From the NCBI RefSeq assembly GCF_900101165.1, contig NZ_FNFK01000005.1, positions 23,632 through 87,631 on the forward strand: a DNA stretch of 64,000 nt. The letters are read 5' to 3'. The position numbers were made by a program, and so were the translations under genes. The notes beneath the pieces were generated by a model that ran no database searches, was not told the origin of the DNA, and saw only the letters and a list, made by a program, of their open reading frames with translations. The stretch is from Alkalibacterium thalassium. Its GTDB lineage: Bacteria; Bacillota; Bacilli; Lactobacillales; Carnobacteriaceae_A. Positions 46,226-55,400 of the stretch are shown piece after piece. Position 1 is the stretch's first letter; each line of letters begins with the position of its first letter.

Positions 46226-46430
46226 GAAGTATCAGGTGGCGAAAGGATAATAGTGACAAATCCAATCCCTTATAAAAATATAGTTGTCTGAACACCATAC
46301 TAAAGACAGCAAGTGATACGTCTAAAGTTAAAATTTATAGTATAGACCGCTCTCAGATATGGTAATATAGAAATATAATAATTGATACTATAACTAATTA
46401 AGCTTTTACATAGCGAATAGAGGTATGCAG

Positions 46431-46805
46431 ATGATTAATAATAGAAGGAAGTTTTTCCGCTGCCGGATCAGTGGGTTTAAAGAAGCGACGATGATCCTTC
46501 CGGCAAAAGAAGATAGGGTGTATACAATAACGCTCAACAATATTAGTGGTAACGGATTGTCCTTTGTGAGTAGAGAAACATTCAAGGTCACCGAGTTTCT
46601 AACATATACATTTAAATTTGAACTGGAAGAAGAATGGTTTGAACTGGAGGGATGCATTATCCGCAAGAGCGGAGAGGAGAACCGGTACATTAAGTACGGC
46701 GTAAAACTAGCTCCTTTATCAGTAAAAGAAGAGTCGAGACTAATCAGAGTGATAAATAAGTATCAGATCAAACAGAATAAATCTGATCTTTTTTCAGAAG
46801 ACTGA
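46431..46805 (+). CDS. PilZ domain protein (probable c-di-GMP receptor)
   Basis: 124 residues made of one PilZ domain. The c-di-GMP-binding signature is visible: RRKFFRCR at residues 5-12 (RxxxR type) and NISGNGLSF at 37-45 (D/NxSxxG). The remainder is the expected beta-barrel. ATG 46431 is chosen because AGAGG (46419-46423) stands seven bases before it; an ATG at 46425 is too close. It stands alone between two terminators. No diguanylate cyclase is in the window. PilZ proteins are uncommon in Lactobacillales, so a motility or exopolysaccharide role is only a guess. Confidence 0.82.
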   Translation: MINNRRKFFRCRISGFKEATMILPAKEDRVYTITLNNISGNGLSFVSRETFKVTEFLTYTFKFELEEEWFELEGCIIRKSGEENRYIKYGVKLAPLSVKEESRLIRVINKYQIKQNKSDLFSED

Positions 46806-46850
46806 ACTTTATATATGTTTGCTGAGATCCTTTAAGTACTATTCGATTTA

Positions 46851-46900
46851 AACAACCCGACTGTCCGTGACTAGTTTGTCCTGAGCTGTCGGGTTGTTTT
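46851..46900 (+). terminator. Terminator after the PilZ gene
   Basis: Perfect 11-bp stem AACAACCCGAC (46851-46861) / GTCGGGTTGTT (46888-46898), then T. Confidence 0.8.
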
Positions 46901-46943
46901 GATGATTGTCTTAGGTAACCCATTTTAAAATAAATAAAATATC

Positions 46944-46988
46944 AAAAAAAGCCTGCATATGCTAAATTAATTAACATCTGCAGGCTCT
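46944..46988 (-). terminator. Terminator after rpmB (minus strand)
   Basis: Read on the minus strand, GCCTGCAGAT and ATGCAGGC form a stem that is followed by seven T (A-run 46944-46950 on plus). Confidence 0.8.
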
Positions 46989-47000
46989 ATGATTTTATTA

Positions 47001-47189
47001 TTATACGCGTTCAACTTTTCCTGATTTTAAAGCGCGGGCAGAAACCCAAACTTTTTTAGGTTTTCCATCAACCATGATACGAACTTTTTGTAAATTCGCA
47101 GCGAAGCGACGTTTTGATTTGTTGTTAGCGTGTGAGCGGTTGTTTCCGCTTCTAGCTTTACGTCCAGTTACAAAACATTCTTTAGCCAT
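47001..47189 (-). CDS. rpmB: 50S ribosomal protein L28
   Basis: 62 residues, the normal length. [23 protein letters not shown] and the C-terminal [14 protein letters not shown] are diagnostic. The start is the ATG at 47189-47187, with GGAGGAG upstream on its strand; a longer in-frame start at 47273 is rejected. The zinc-ligand cysteine pattern of some L28 forms is absent (single Cys5). The gene is divergent from asp23-fakA, the usual arrangement in Firmicutes. Confidence 0.96.
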   Translation of the reverse strand: MAKECFVTGRKARSGNNRSHANNKSKRRFAANLQKVRIMVDGKPKKVWVSARALKSGKVERV

Positions 47190-47386
47190 TTTTTCTCCTC
47201 CTTCGTGCATAGCTTTAACAAACAAAGCTAACTCATACTTATATAAAGTATCACATATCAGTGAATGAAGCAAGTCTTTTTTTATAATCGTTCAAGGATT
47301 ATTACTTTACAGCCGACGGTATACATTTTTTTCTGAAAGTCGTTATGAATAGTAAGTTTTATCTACAAAAGTAGGCTGGAACAGTG

Positions 47387-47463
47387 TATACTGGAGGATA
47401 TAACATAAACAGTTTATTCATCACATACCCAGAGGTAAGGTCCGGATTATCTTGCCTTTTTTT
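47387..47463 (+). promoter_or_regulatory. Promoter-like box and short terminator before asp23 (leader or small RNA)
   Basis: TATACT at 47387-47392 is a good -10 with a weak -35. A small terminator follows at 47433-47463: AGGTAAG (47433-47439) pairs with CTTGCCT (47451-47457), then seven T. A second -10 (TGCTAAAAT, 47477-47485) lies closer to asp23. The first unit could yield a ~65-base RNA or act as an attenuator. Confidence 0.4.
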
Positions 47464-47551
47464 ACGGGGTGCGATATGCTAAAATATGTTTGAATATCAA
47501 AGAAACCTTTAAAAAAACTCTGTATATATAGTAGGAGAAAGGGGAAAAAGG

Positions 47552-47917
47552 ATGAGTGTTCAGTTGAACAATGAATTTGGAACGATTGAAATGTCAAATG
47601 ATGTCATATCGACTGTAGTGGGTGGAGCAGCTACTGAGATTTTCGGAATCGTAGGTATGGCTAGCCGTAAACATGTGAGAGATGGGATCAATGAAATCCT
47701 AAATAGAGACAACTACTCAAGAGGTGTAGAGGTCAGACAGGAAGATCAGGGTATTGTTGTAGATGTCTACATCGTAGTCAGTTACGGCACGAAAATAACT
47801 GAAGTATCTAAAAATGTTCAGGAGCGAGTGAGATACCAGCTGGAACATGACCTGGGTATTGTCGCCAGTTCAGTGAATGTATATGTTCAGGGCGTAAGAG
47901 TTCAAAATGACATGTAA
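47552..47917 (+). CDS. Asp23/Gls24 family envelope stress protein (YloU-like)
   Basis: 121 residues. The GTIEMSNDVISTVVGGAATEIFGIVGM and VDVYIVVSYGTKITEVSKNVQERV stretches define the Asp23 family. Its members are cytosolic proteins that can attach to the membrane; their role is not settled. It is paired with fakA as yloU-yloV in Bacillus. ATG 47552 follows AGGAGAAAGGGG. Confidence 0.93.
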   Translation: MSVQLNNEFGTIEMSNDVISTVVGGAATEIFGIVGMASRKHVRDGINEILNRDNYSRGVEVRQEDQGIVVDVYIVVSYGTKITEVSKNVQERVRYQLEHDLGIVASSVNVYVQGVRVQNDM

Positions 47918-47962
47918 GCCATAGTCACTGTTCTAAAAGTGACAAAGGAGGAAATTGCAAAA

Positions 47963-49621
47963 GTGGATGTTAAGAGTTTAAAATCAAAAAAGTTTAAAGA
48001 AATGGTGGCCCTGGGTAGAAAACGTCTGGACGAACAGACTGAATATGTTAACTCATTGAATGTATTCCCGGTACCGGATGGTGATACAGGGACAAATATG
48101 AATTTATCATTTACCAGCGGAGCGAATGCTGTTAAAGATTCAACCAGTGACAACATGGGAGACACTGCCCAGGCACTGGCCAAGGGTCTGCTTATGGGTG
48201 CCCGTGGAAATTCCGGTGTTATTCTTTCCCAGCTTTTCAGAGGCTTCTCTAAAGCGATCGAAGGCAAAGAAGAAATTAATGCACAGGAATTAGCTGCAGC
48301 TTTTCAAGGTGGGGTAGACACAGCCTACAACGCAGTGATGAAACCTGTAGAAGGGACAATACTGACAGTTGCAAGACAGTCAGCAAAAGCCGGATTGAAA
48401 AAGGCTGAGGAATCTGACGAAGTTATCGAGATAATGGAAACTGTCCTCACTGCTGCTAAAAAATCACTTAAAAAGACCCCTGATCTTCTGCCGGTTCTTA
48501 AAGAAGTAGGCGTGGTTGACAGTGGCGGACAAGGTCTAGTGTATATTTATGAAGGCTTTCTTTCTTCACTGACTGGAGAAGAGCTTGTTGAAGAAGAACA
48601 TGAACTGGATGAACTGGTTCGTGCAGAACACCATAGAGGCGGCGTGCATGAGCATGTATCAACTGAAGACATCACGTTTGGATACTGTACTGAAATTATG
48701 GTTCGTATCGGCGAAGGAGAAACAGTTGAGCAGGAATTTGACTACGAAGAGTTCAGAAATTACTTAGATAAACTCGGAGATTCTCTTCTAGTCGTAGCAG
48801 ATGAAGAAGTCATCAAAGTGCACGTGCATACCGAAAAACCGGGCGAAGTCATGAACTACGGTCAGAAATTCGGCTCACTGATGAAGATCAAAGTCGATAA
48901 TATGCGTGAGCAGCACTCTGAGCTGTCTCATTCTGACGAATCTACTCCGCAGACTACTAAGAAAAAAGATTTTGCTGTTGTAGCTATAGCTCCTGGAGAA
49001 GGGCTTAAAGTCCTGTTTGAAAGTCTGGGTGTTGACTATGTGCTTCAAGGTGGACAGACGATGAATCCAAGTACTGAAGATATCGTCAAAGCCATGGAAA
49101 GCGTACCGGCTGACAACTACATTATTCTGCCTAACAATAAGAATATCTTCATGGCTGCTGAGCAGGCTGCACAAGTCGTCGAAGCAAGTGCAGCTGTCGT
49201 TGAGACACGTACGATTCAGCAAGGGCTGACAGCTATGCTGGGATACAATCCGGCACATGATCTGGAAACAAACAAAGAGACAATGACTGAAGAACTGGAT
49301 CTTGTAAAATCCGGTCAAATCACTTTTGCAGTTAGAGACACCGAAATCAACGGCCTGGCGATCCGCAAGGACGATTTCATGGGTCTGATCGATGGAGAAA
49401 TCAAAGTAACAGAACCTGATATGTTTGATGTAGCGGTCAAGACAATAGAGCTGATGATTGATGACGACAGCGAGATCGTCACACTGCTTATCGGTGAAGA
49501 TGGAACTGAAGAAGAAGCTGAAAAAATCTCTGAGTATATCAATGATCACTTCCCTGATTTGGAAGTTGAAATTCATGCTGGAGATCAGCCCGTTTATCCG
49601 TATCTGATTTCTGTAGAATAA
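47963..49621 (+). CDS. fakA: Fatty acid kinase FakA
   Basis: Phosphorylates exogenous fatty acids held by FakB (DegV) proteins; 552 residues. The N-terminal DAK2/DhaL-like domain has the nucleotide site VPDGDTGTNMNLS at residues 38-50 and GARGNSGVILSQ near 85. Middle and C-terminal domains (YCTEIMVR..., GEGL...) complete the YloV layout. The start is GTG 47963: AAAGGAGG lies about 11 bases upstream, while a longer GTG frame from 47939 would contain that site. A terminator separates it from recG. Confidence 0.94.
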   Translation: MDVKSLKSKKFKEMVALGRKRLDEQTEYVNSLNVFPVPDGDTGTNMNLSFTSGANAVKDSTSDNMGDTAQALAKGLLMGARGNSGVILSQLFRGFSKAIEGKEEINAQELAAAFQGGVDTAYNAVMKPVEGTILTVARQSAKAGLKKAEESDEVIEIMETVLTAAKKSLKKTPDLLPVLKEVGVVDSGGQGLVYIYEGFLSSLTGEELVEEEHELDELVRAEHHRGGVHEHVSTEDITFGYCTEIMVRIGEGETVEQEFDYEEFRNYLDKLGDSLLVVADEEVIKVHVHTEKPGEVMNYGQKFGSLMKIKVDNMREQHSELSHSDESTPQTTKKKDFAVVAIAPGEGLKVLFESLGVDYVLQGGQTMNPSTEDIVKAMESVPADNYIILPNNKNIFMAAEQAAQVVEASAAVVETRTIQQGLTAMLGYNPAHDLETNKETMTEELDLVKSGQITFAVRDTEINGLAIRKDDFMGLIDGEIKVTEPDMFDVAVKTIELMIDDDSEIVTLLIGEDGTEEEAEKISEYINDHFPDLEVEIHAGDQPVYPYLISVE

Positions 49622-49629
49622 TTATTAAG

Positions 49630-49683
49630 AGGAATAGGAGAAACGACTTGTGATTCTGTTGTTTCCTCTATTCCTGTTTTTTT
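49630..49683 (+). terminator. Terminator between fakA and recG
   Basis: AGGAATAGGAGAAAC (49630-49644) pairs with GTTTCCTCTATTCCT (49661-49675), followed by TTTTTTT. It ends just 17 bases before the recG start, which leaves no room for a separate recG promoter after it. Confidence 0.85.
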
Positions 49684-49699
49684 AGAAAGGAGAGAGTTT

Positions 49700-51742
49700 G
49701 TGAATCAGTCTATTCAAGACCCGGTATCAGTACTCTCAGGCGTTGGAGAAAAAAGAGTCGATGCTCTGAACGATTTGGGGATTTACACAATTTACGATCT
49801 TCTGACCCATTATCCCTTTCGCTATGAAGACCTGACTGTGAGAGCTATCGATGAAATTGAAGATAACGAAAAAGTGGTGCTGGAAGGCATTGCACTGTCA
49901 GATGGTGTATTAAGTCACTTCGGGAGAAGAAAGAATCGACTGACTTTCCGTATCAACTGCGATCATGTGATAGTTAGCGTGACTTTCTTTAATCAGCCTT
50001 TCCTTCAGAAACAGGTACAGGCCGGTAACCTTTTAAAGATATACGGGCGCTGGGATATCAATAGAAAACAGCTTAACGGCATAAAAATCCTTTCTACAGG
50101 AAATGAGAATCAGAATACCGAGGCCATTTACCATACTACGAAAAAAATCAGACAGTCTACTTTGCTCAAACTGATAAAACAAGCATGGGACATCTATCAT
50201 CCTTTTATAGAGGATAATATGCCACTGACTCTACTGGAAGAGTTTAAGCTGTCGAGCATGAAAGAGACGATATTCAATATGCATTTTCCGGAAAGTGATG
50301 AGCAGCTTGAAAAGGCCCGGTACTCAGTTGTATTCAGAGAGTTTTTTTACTATCAGATGAAACTGATCTGGCGTAAGAAACAGCTGAAGAACAGCCAGTT
50401 TGGTAATCGTATCGAATATGATGTTGATAGACTGAAGTCATTTTTCAGGAGTCTGCCATACGAACTGACGGAGGCTCAGAAAAGAGTAGTCAATGAAGTC
50501 TGTAAAGATCTTCTGTCTTCCCGCCAGATGTTCAGACTGGTGCAGGGGGACGTTGGGAGTGGAAAGACAGTGGTAGCCGCTGCAGCGATATTAGCTGCCC
50601 AGACAGATGGCAGGCAGACGGCATTCATGGCACCTACTGAAATTCTTGCCGCTCAGCATAAAGAGTCTCTTGATGAGATGTTCCTTGATATAGACATTAC
50701 AGTTGCTCTGCTGACGGGATCTACTCGTAAGAAAGAAAGAGATGCCATCCTTGAAGGTCTGAAAAATGGTTCGATTGATTGTGTCGTTGGAACCCATGCT
50801 TTGATACAGGAAGGGGTCAATTACAAGTCTCTCGCTCTCGTCATCACTGATGAGCAGCATCGGTTCGGAGTGAATCAGAGAAAAGCTTTGAGAGAAAAGG
50901 GCTATCACCCCGATGTACTCTTCATGACGGCCACCCCTATACCTAGAACGTTATCGATTACGGCATATGGAGAGATGGATGTATCGATCATCGATGAAAT
51001 GCCAAAGGGAAGGAAACCGATATCCACTTACTGGATCCGTCCGGCTCATTTTGACAGACTGATTGGATTTGTACAGAAAGAGTTGAGTAAAGGTCACCAG
51101 GTTTATGTCATCAGCCCGCTGATTGAAGAGTCGGAAACCATGGATCTTGAAAACGTAACTGCGCTGCAGACCACCTACCAGGAAGCTCTAGGAAGTCAGG
51201 CGTCAGTCGGGCTGCTTCATGGTAAAATGACACCTTCAGAAAAAGAAGAAGTTATGACAGCATTTCAGGCAAACGAACTGAATGTGCTCGTCTCGACAAC
51301 AGTCATCGAAGTAGGCGTAAATGTCCCGAACGCTACATTAATGATCATTCACGACGCAGACCGGTTCGGCCTGGCTCAGCTACATCAGCTGAGAGGCAGA
51401 GTAGGGCGTGGAGCAGATGAATCTTACTGTGTTCTAATCGCTGATCCCAAAGGAGAAAAAGGAGCAGAGCGAATGAAAATCGTCACCGAAACGAGTGACG
51501 GCTTTGTCCTCAGTGAGAAGGATCTGGAAATGCGTGGGTCCGGAGATATGTTCGGGCTGAAGCAGTCGGGGATGCCTGAATTCAAACTTGCTGATATCAA
51601 TGAAGATGCAGTGATTTTAGAATACGCACGTAAGCAGGCTATACTTCTACTGAATTCAGAACAGTTTTATCAGGAAGAAGCGTATGCTGGACTCAGAAAT
51701 GAGATAGGAATCATCCTCGATCAGCAGCCGATCCTTGACTAA
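49700..51742 (+). CDS. recG: ATP-dependent DNA helicase RecG
   Basis: Remodels stalled forks and branched DNA; 680 residues. An N-terminal wedge (OB) domain (about 60-150) is followed by Walker A GDVGSGKTVVAAAA near residue 282, Walker B DEQH near 384, and the C-terminal QLRGRVGRG motif. GTG start at 49700 with AAAGGAGAGAG upstream. Its expression probably depends on read-through of the terminator before it. Confidence 0.97.
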   Translation: MNQSIQDPVSVLSGVGEKRVDALNDLGIYTIYDLLTHYPFRYEDLTVRAIDEIEDNEKVVLEGIALSDGVLSHFGRRKNRLTFRINCDHVIVSVTFFNQPFLQKQVQAGNLLKIYGRWDINRKQLNGIKILSTGNENQNTEAIYHTTKKIRQSTLLKLIKQAWDIYHPFIEDNMPLTLLEEFKLSSMKETIFNMHFPESDEQLEKARYSVVFREFFYYQMKLIWRKKQLKNSQFGNRIEYDVDRLKSFFRSLPYELTEAQKRVVNEVCKDLLSSRQMFRLVQGDVGSGKTVVAAAAILAAQTDGRQTAFMAPTEILAAQHKESLDEMFLDIDITVALLTGSTRKKERDAILEGLKNGSIDCVVGTHALIQEGVNYKSLALVITDEQHRFGVNQRKALREKGYHPDVLFMTATPIPRTLSITAYGEMDVSIIDEMPKGRKPISTYWIRPAHFDRLIGFVQKELSKGHQVYVISPLIEESETMDLENVTALQTTYQEALGSQASVGLLHGKMTPSEKEEVMTAFQANELNVLVSTTVIEVGVNVPNATLMIIHDADRFGLAQLHQLRGRVGRGADESYCVLIADPKGEKGAERMKIVTETSDGFVLSEKDLEMRGSGDMFGLKQSGMPEFKLADINEDAVILEYARKQAILLLNSEQFYQEEAYAGLRNEIGIILDQQPILD

Positions 51743-51770
51743 CATTAGAAAGTAACAGGAGGAAATTAAA

Positions 51771-52769
51771 GTGAGAATTGCTGTAGATGCTATGGGCGGA
51801 GATAACGCCCCTAAGGAAATCGTTAAAGGTTGTTTAAGGGCAGCCAGAGAATTTTCAGACGTGACACTTGTCTTATATGGGAAGGAAGAAGCTATCAGAA
51901 ATGAATTGAGCGAAGATCTTCCTAACATCGAGATCGTTCACTCTGAAGAAGTGGTCAAAAGTGATGACGATCCAGTCAGATCAATTCGAAGAAAAAAAGA
52001 ATCATCGATGGTCAAAGCTGCTTACTCTGTAAAAAATGGTGAAAACCATGCCTTGTTCTCTGCAGGGAACACCGGCGCGCTTCTTGCTGCAGGAACATTG
52101 ATTATTGGTCGTATGAAAGGGATCGATCGTCCCGGACTTCTGGCGACATTACCTGCATTATCAGATAAACGGGCAGTTTTCAATATGATCGATGTAGGGG
52201 CAAATGCAGATTCGAAACCCCTGAATATCAATCAATATGCCACTTTAGGGACCTATTACTCAAAGCATGTCCACGGGATAGATAAGCCGACTGTTGGACT
52301 GCTGAACAACGGGACCGAAGAAAACAAAGGAAATGACCTGTCTAAATCATCGTATGCCCTATTGAAAGAGAACGATGCAATCAATTTTATCGGTAATGTA
52401 GAAGCAAGAGACCTTTTGGATGGGGTTGCTGATGTGGTTGTTACTGATGGATTTACAGGGAATGCGGTGCTTAAAACAATTGAAGGGACCGCGCTCTCTC
52501 TGATGAGCGTCATAAAAGGTGCGATCATGGACAACGGGATCAAAGCCAAACTTGGCGGGCTGATGCTTAAAGACAGTCTTAAAGAAGTGAAAGATCTGCT
52601 AGATTATTCCAAGTATGGAGGAGCAGTCCTGTTTGGTCTTAAAGCACCGGTTATAAAGACGCATGGATCAGCAACTGAAGAGCCCGTTTACCATACGATC
52701 AGACAGATAAGAGAAATGCTCGAATCTAGTCTCCTCGAAGATCTAATCAGGCATTTCGAAAATCAGTAA
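51771..52769 (+). CDS. plsX: Phosphate acyltransferase PlsX
   Basis: Makes acyl phosphate from acyl-ACP (or accepts FakA product in reverse) for phosphatidic acid synthesis; 332 residues. The start RIAVDAMGGDNAPKEIV and the SAGNTGALLAAG segment are diagnostic. GTG start at 51771 with AGGAGG. The repressor gene fapR, which stands before plsX in Bacillus, is absent. Together with fakA it forms the lipid-entry part of this region. Confidence 0.96.
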   Translation: MRIAVDAMGGDNAPKEIVKGCLRAAREFSDVTLVLYGKEEAIRNELSEDLPNIEIVHSEEVVKSDDDPVRSIRRKKESSMVKAAYSVKNGENHALFSAGNTGALLAAGTLIIGRMKGIDRPGLLATLPALSDKRAVFNMIDVGANADSKPLNINQYATLGTYYSKHVHGIDKPTVGLLNNGTEENKGNDLSKSSYALLKENDAINFIGNVEARDLLDGVADVVVTDGFTGNAVLKTIEGTALSLMSVIKGAIMDNGIKAKLGGLMLKDSLKEVKDLLDYSKYGGAVLFGLKAPVIKTHGSATEEPVYHTIRQIREMLESSLLEDLIRHFENQ

Positions 52770-52801
52770 GTACAGGCTCGTCTGTAATATATGACGTTTT
52801 T

Positions 52802-52834
52802 TTGTAATTCTTTTAAAAAATATGGAAATTACAA
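52802..52834 (+). repeat. Inverted repeat between plsX and acpP
   Basis: TTGTAATT (52802-52809) and AATTACAA (52827-52834) are perfect complements 17 bases apart, ahead of an AT-rich promoter-like area (TTATACAAT near 52842). It could be an operator for the acpP promoter. Confidence 0.5.
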
Positions 52835-52937
52835 TGAGGATGTTATACAATTATCCTTGTGAATCAAATGATATTTTAATAATAGATTAATAGAACTAAT
52901 AGAAACTGATCAATTATCAGCGGAGGAGTAGAGTAGA

Positions 52938-53177
52938 ATGAATGAACAGGAAGTATTTGACAAAGTTAAAAACATTATTGTAGAGCGCCTAGGTGTAGAT
53001 GAAGAAAAAATTACACGCGACACCACGTTTAAAGATGATCTGGGTGCAGACTCTCTGGATATAGTGGAACTGGTCATGGAAATGGAAGATACATTTGGTA
53101 AAGAAATATCAGATGAAGACGCTGAACAGATCACAACTGTCGGAAAAGCAGTCGATTACATCAAGAGTAACGCATAG
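52938..53177 (+). CDS. acpP: Acyl carrier protein
   Basis: 79 residues, acidic and helical. Ser39 in GADSLD is the 4'-phosphopantetheine attachment site. ATG 52938 follows GGAGGAG. It stands alone behind plsX; fabD, fabG and rnc, common neighbours elsewhere, are not present. Confidence 0.97.
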   Translation: MNEQEVFDKVKNIIVERLGVDEEKITRDTTFKDDLGADSLDIVELVMEMEDTFGKEISDEDAEQITTVGKAVDYIKSNA

Positions 53178-53277
53178 TTTATTTTGAACAAAATATGACT
53201 CCTTGATTTTAATTAGAATAAAGTTAGAAAAAAAGCTTTAAAATTTAACTTATTGTTATAAAATTAAAAAAGAGTAT

Positions 53278-53305
53278 TGATATTATAATAAATCAGGTGT
53301 ATAAT
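53278..53305 (+). promoter_or_regulatory. Probable promoter of the opp operon
   Basis: A TATAAT at 53300-53305 with a TTG-type -35 around 53278, about 16 bases upstream. Confidence 0.5.
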
Positions 53306-53325
53306 TCGATTTATATTATTAAGCT

Positions 53326-53368
53326 TTTGATGAAAATCAAATGAGAGTTTAATAATTTTCTCTGACTT
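53326..53368 (+). promoter_or_regulatory. Possible operator sites before oppD
   Basis: TTTGAT-GAAA-ATCAAA (53326-53341) is a perfect palindrome just after the promoter. AATTTTCTCTGACTT (53354-53368) matches the CodY consensus AATTTTCWGAAAATT at 11 of 15 positions. CodY controls opp genes in lactococci. Both sites are predictions. Confidence 0.35.
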
Positions 53369-53398
53369 ACAGGGAAGTAGAGTATAGGAGGTTAAGTA

Positions 53399-54403
53399 GT
53401 GGCCGTCGAACGAAGTTTGTTAGAGGTTAACAACTTAGAAACAGGATTCAGATTTGGAGATGTTTACCACAACGCTGTAGATGGCGTGTCATTGACGCTG
53501 AAGAAAAATGAGATACTTGCAATAGTCGGTGAGTCCGGCTGCGGGAAATCTACTTTGGCTACATCGATCATGGGACTTCACGATCATAAGAACACCCAAA
53601 TTAAAGGAGAAGTATTATATAAAGATTTAAACCTTCTCGACTTGAATGAAAAGTTGTATAACCGAATTAGAGGTAATGACATAGGTATGATTTTTCAGGA
53701 TCCACTAGGGTCTCTAAATCCACTTATGACTATTTTTAATCAAATATCAGAATCACTTGAATACCATTCTGATTTAAATGAACAGCAGCGTAAAGGCCGA
53801 GTGCTTGAACTGCTGAACCAGGTTGGGATCCCCCGCCCTGAACAGATAATGAAAGCTTATCCGCATGAGTTGTCAGGTGGAATGAGACAGAGGGTCGTCA
53901 TTGCGATCGCACTGGCCAACAAACCGCCGATCATCATTGCAGATGAACCGACTACCGCATTGGATGTTACCATTCAGGCTCAGATTCTTGACCTGATGAA
54001 TGACATACAGGACGAAACAGGTTCAGGAATTATCCTGATCACTCACGACCTTGGTGTAGTAGCAGAAACAGCGGATAGAGTGGCGGTTATGTATGCAGGA
54101 CAGATCGTAGAAGAAGCACCGGTTGAAGAACTGTTTGCCAATCCTAAGCACCCATACACACGTTCTTTACTTAACTCTATTCCTCATGAACTGGAAAGTG
54201 ATGATGATGAGCTTCATGTGATACATGGAACTGTCCCTTCGCTTCAGAAACTGCCAAGAAAAGGGTGCCGTTTTGCTCCGCGTATTCCATGGATTCCTGA
54301 AAGTGCACATGAAGAAAATCCAGTTTTGCATGAAGTGAGTCCAAACCACAAAGTGAGATGTACATGCTGGAAGCATTTCCACTTTGAAGGGGAGGAAAAA
54401 TAA
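53399..54403 (+). CDS. oppD: Oligopeptide ABC transporter ATPase OppD
   Basis: 334 residues. Walker A GESGCGKST near residue 43, signature LSGGMRQR near 159 and Walker B IIADEPT. A C-terminal OppD/F-type extension (GCRFAPR...HKVRCTCWK) is present, with part of its usual Cys pattern changed (APRI instead of APRC). GTG start at 53399 with TAGGAGG. It is the first gene of oppDFBCA, the gene order of Lactococcus. Confidence 0.95.
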   Translation: MAVERSLLEVNNLETGFRFGDVYHNAVDGVSLTLKKNEILAIVGESGCGKSTLATSIMGLHDHKNTQIKGEVLYKDLNLLDLNEKLYNRIRGNDIGMIFQDPLGSLNPLMTIFNQISESLEYHSDLNEQQRKGRVLELLNQVGIPRPEQIMKAYPHELSGGMRQRVVIAIALANKPPIIIADEPTTALDVTIQAQILDLMNDIQDETGSGIILITHDLGVVAETADRVAVMYAGQIVEEAPVEELFANPKHPYTRSLLNSIPHELESDDDELHVIHGTVPSLQKLPRKGCRFAPRIPWIPESAHEENPVLHEVSPNHKVRCTCWKHFHFEGEEK

Positions 54404-54405
54404 TA

Positions 54406-55398
54406 ATGGGATTTATTGAAGTTAAAGATTTAAAAGTACATTATCCGATCCGAGGCGGCGTGCTGAACACGATTCAGAGCTATGTAAAAGCCGTCGATGG
54501 TGTCAACCTGACGATTGAAGGCGGGAAGACATACGGTCTGGTTGGAGAATCAGGATCAGGAAAGACGACGATCGGAAAGACGATCATTGGTCTTGAGAAA
54601 GCGACTTCAGGACAGATCATATATGAAGGACAGAATGTAACTAATAAAGCTAGAAGCCGCAAAGAAAAATATGCAGCGTATAACAAAGACGTTCAGATGA
54701 TTTTCCAGGATGCAACATCATCCATGAATCCGAAGAAGCGTATTCTAGATGTTATTGCAGAACCTATGCGTAATTACTTTGATTATACTCCAGATGAAAT
54801 CAAGCGTAAAGTTGTGGATCTACTTGAGATCGTTGGGATGAATGCCGAGGCTATGTACAAATACCCTCATGAATTCTCCGGTGGACAGAGACAGAGAATA
54901 GGTGTTGCCCGTGCCGTTGCGAGTGATCCGAAACTGATCATTGCTGATGAACCGACATCTGCTTTGGACCTTTCCGTGCAGGCTCAGGTTCTTAACTTTA
55001 TGAGACGTATTCAGAAAGAGTACAACTTAAGCTACCTTTTCATTTCACATGACCTTGGTGTGGTTCAGCACATGTCAGATGATATTGCAATCATGCACAG
55101 AGGACGCTTCGTTGAACAAGGGTCTAAAAAGGAAATTTACAGCAACCCGCAGCATATTTACACTAAACGTCTCCTGTCAGCGATTCCAGATATGGATCCG
55201 ACTACTAGAGCTGCGCATAAAGTTGAAAGACAGCGCGTAGAAGCCGAGTACGATGCACAGGAAACAGAATACTATGATCCTGACGGGCGAGTATATGATC
55301 TGCAGGAATTCAAAAAAGATCACCTTGTTGCTCTTCAGCCGGAAGCACCTAATGCTTCTCTGCAAAATGAGAAAGTGAAAACAGGAGGGGAACGTTAG
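54406..55398 (+). CDS. oppF: Oligopeptide ABC transporter ATPase OppF
   Basis: 330 residues. Walker A GESGSGKTT near residue 46, signature FSGGQRQR near 162. The last ~50 residues are a charged tail (EYDAQETEYYDPDGRVYDLQ) of unknown role. Forms a heterodimer with OppD. ATG 54406, two bases after the oppD stop, with GGGGAGGAAA as ribosome binding site. Confidence 0.95.
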   Translation: MGFIEVKDLKVHYPIRGGVLNTIQSYVKAVDGVNLTIEGGKTYGLVGESGSGKTTIGKTIIGLEKATSGQIIYEGQNVTNKARSRKEKYAAYNKDVQMIFQDATSSMNPKKRILDVIAEPMRNYFDYTPDEIKRKVVDLLEIVGMNAEAMYKYPHEFSGGQRQRIGVARAVASDPKLIIADEPTSALDLSVQAQVLNFMRRIQKEYNLSYLFISHDLGVVQHMSDDIAIMHRGRFVEQGSKKEIYSNPQHIYTKRLLSAIPDMDPTTRAAHKVERQRVEAEYDAQETEYYDPDGRVYDLQEFKKDHLVALQPEAPNASLQNEKVKTGGER

Positions 55399-55400
55399 AC

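Noticed and set aside
48875..49576. Minus-strand open frame of 233 codons inside fakA
   Set aside because: Long but fully inside fakA; Cys/His/Phe-rich text typical of antisense reading.
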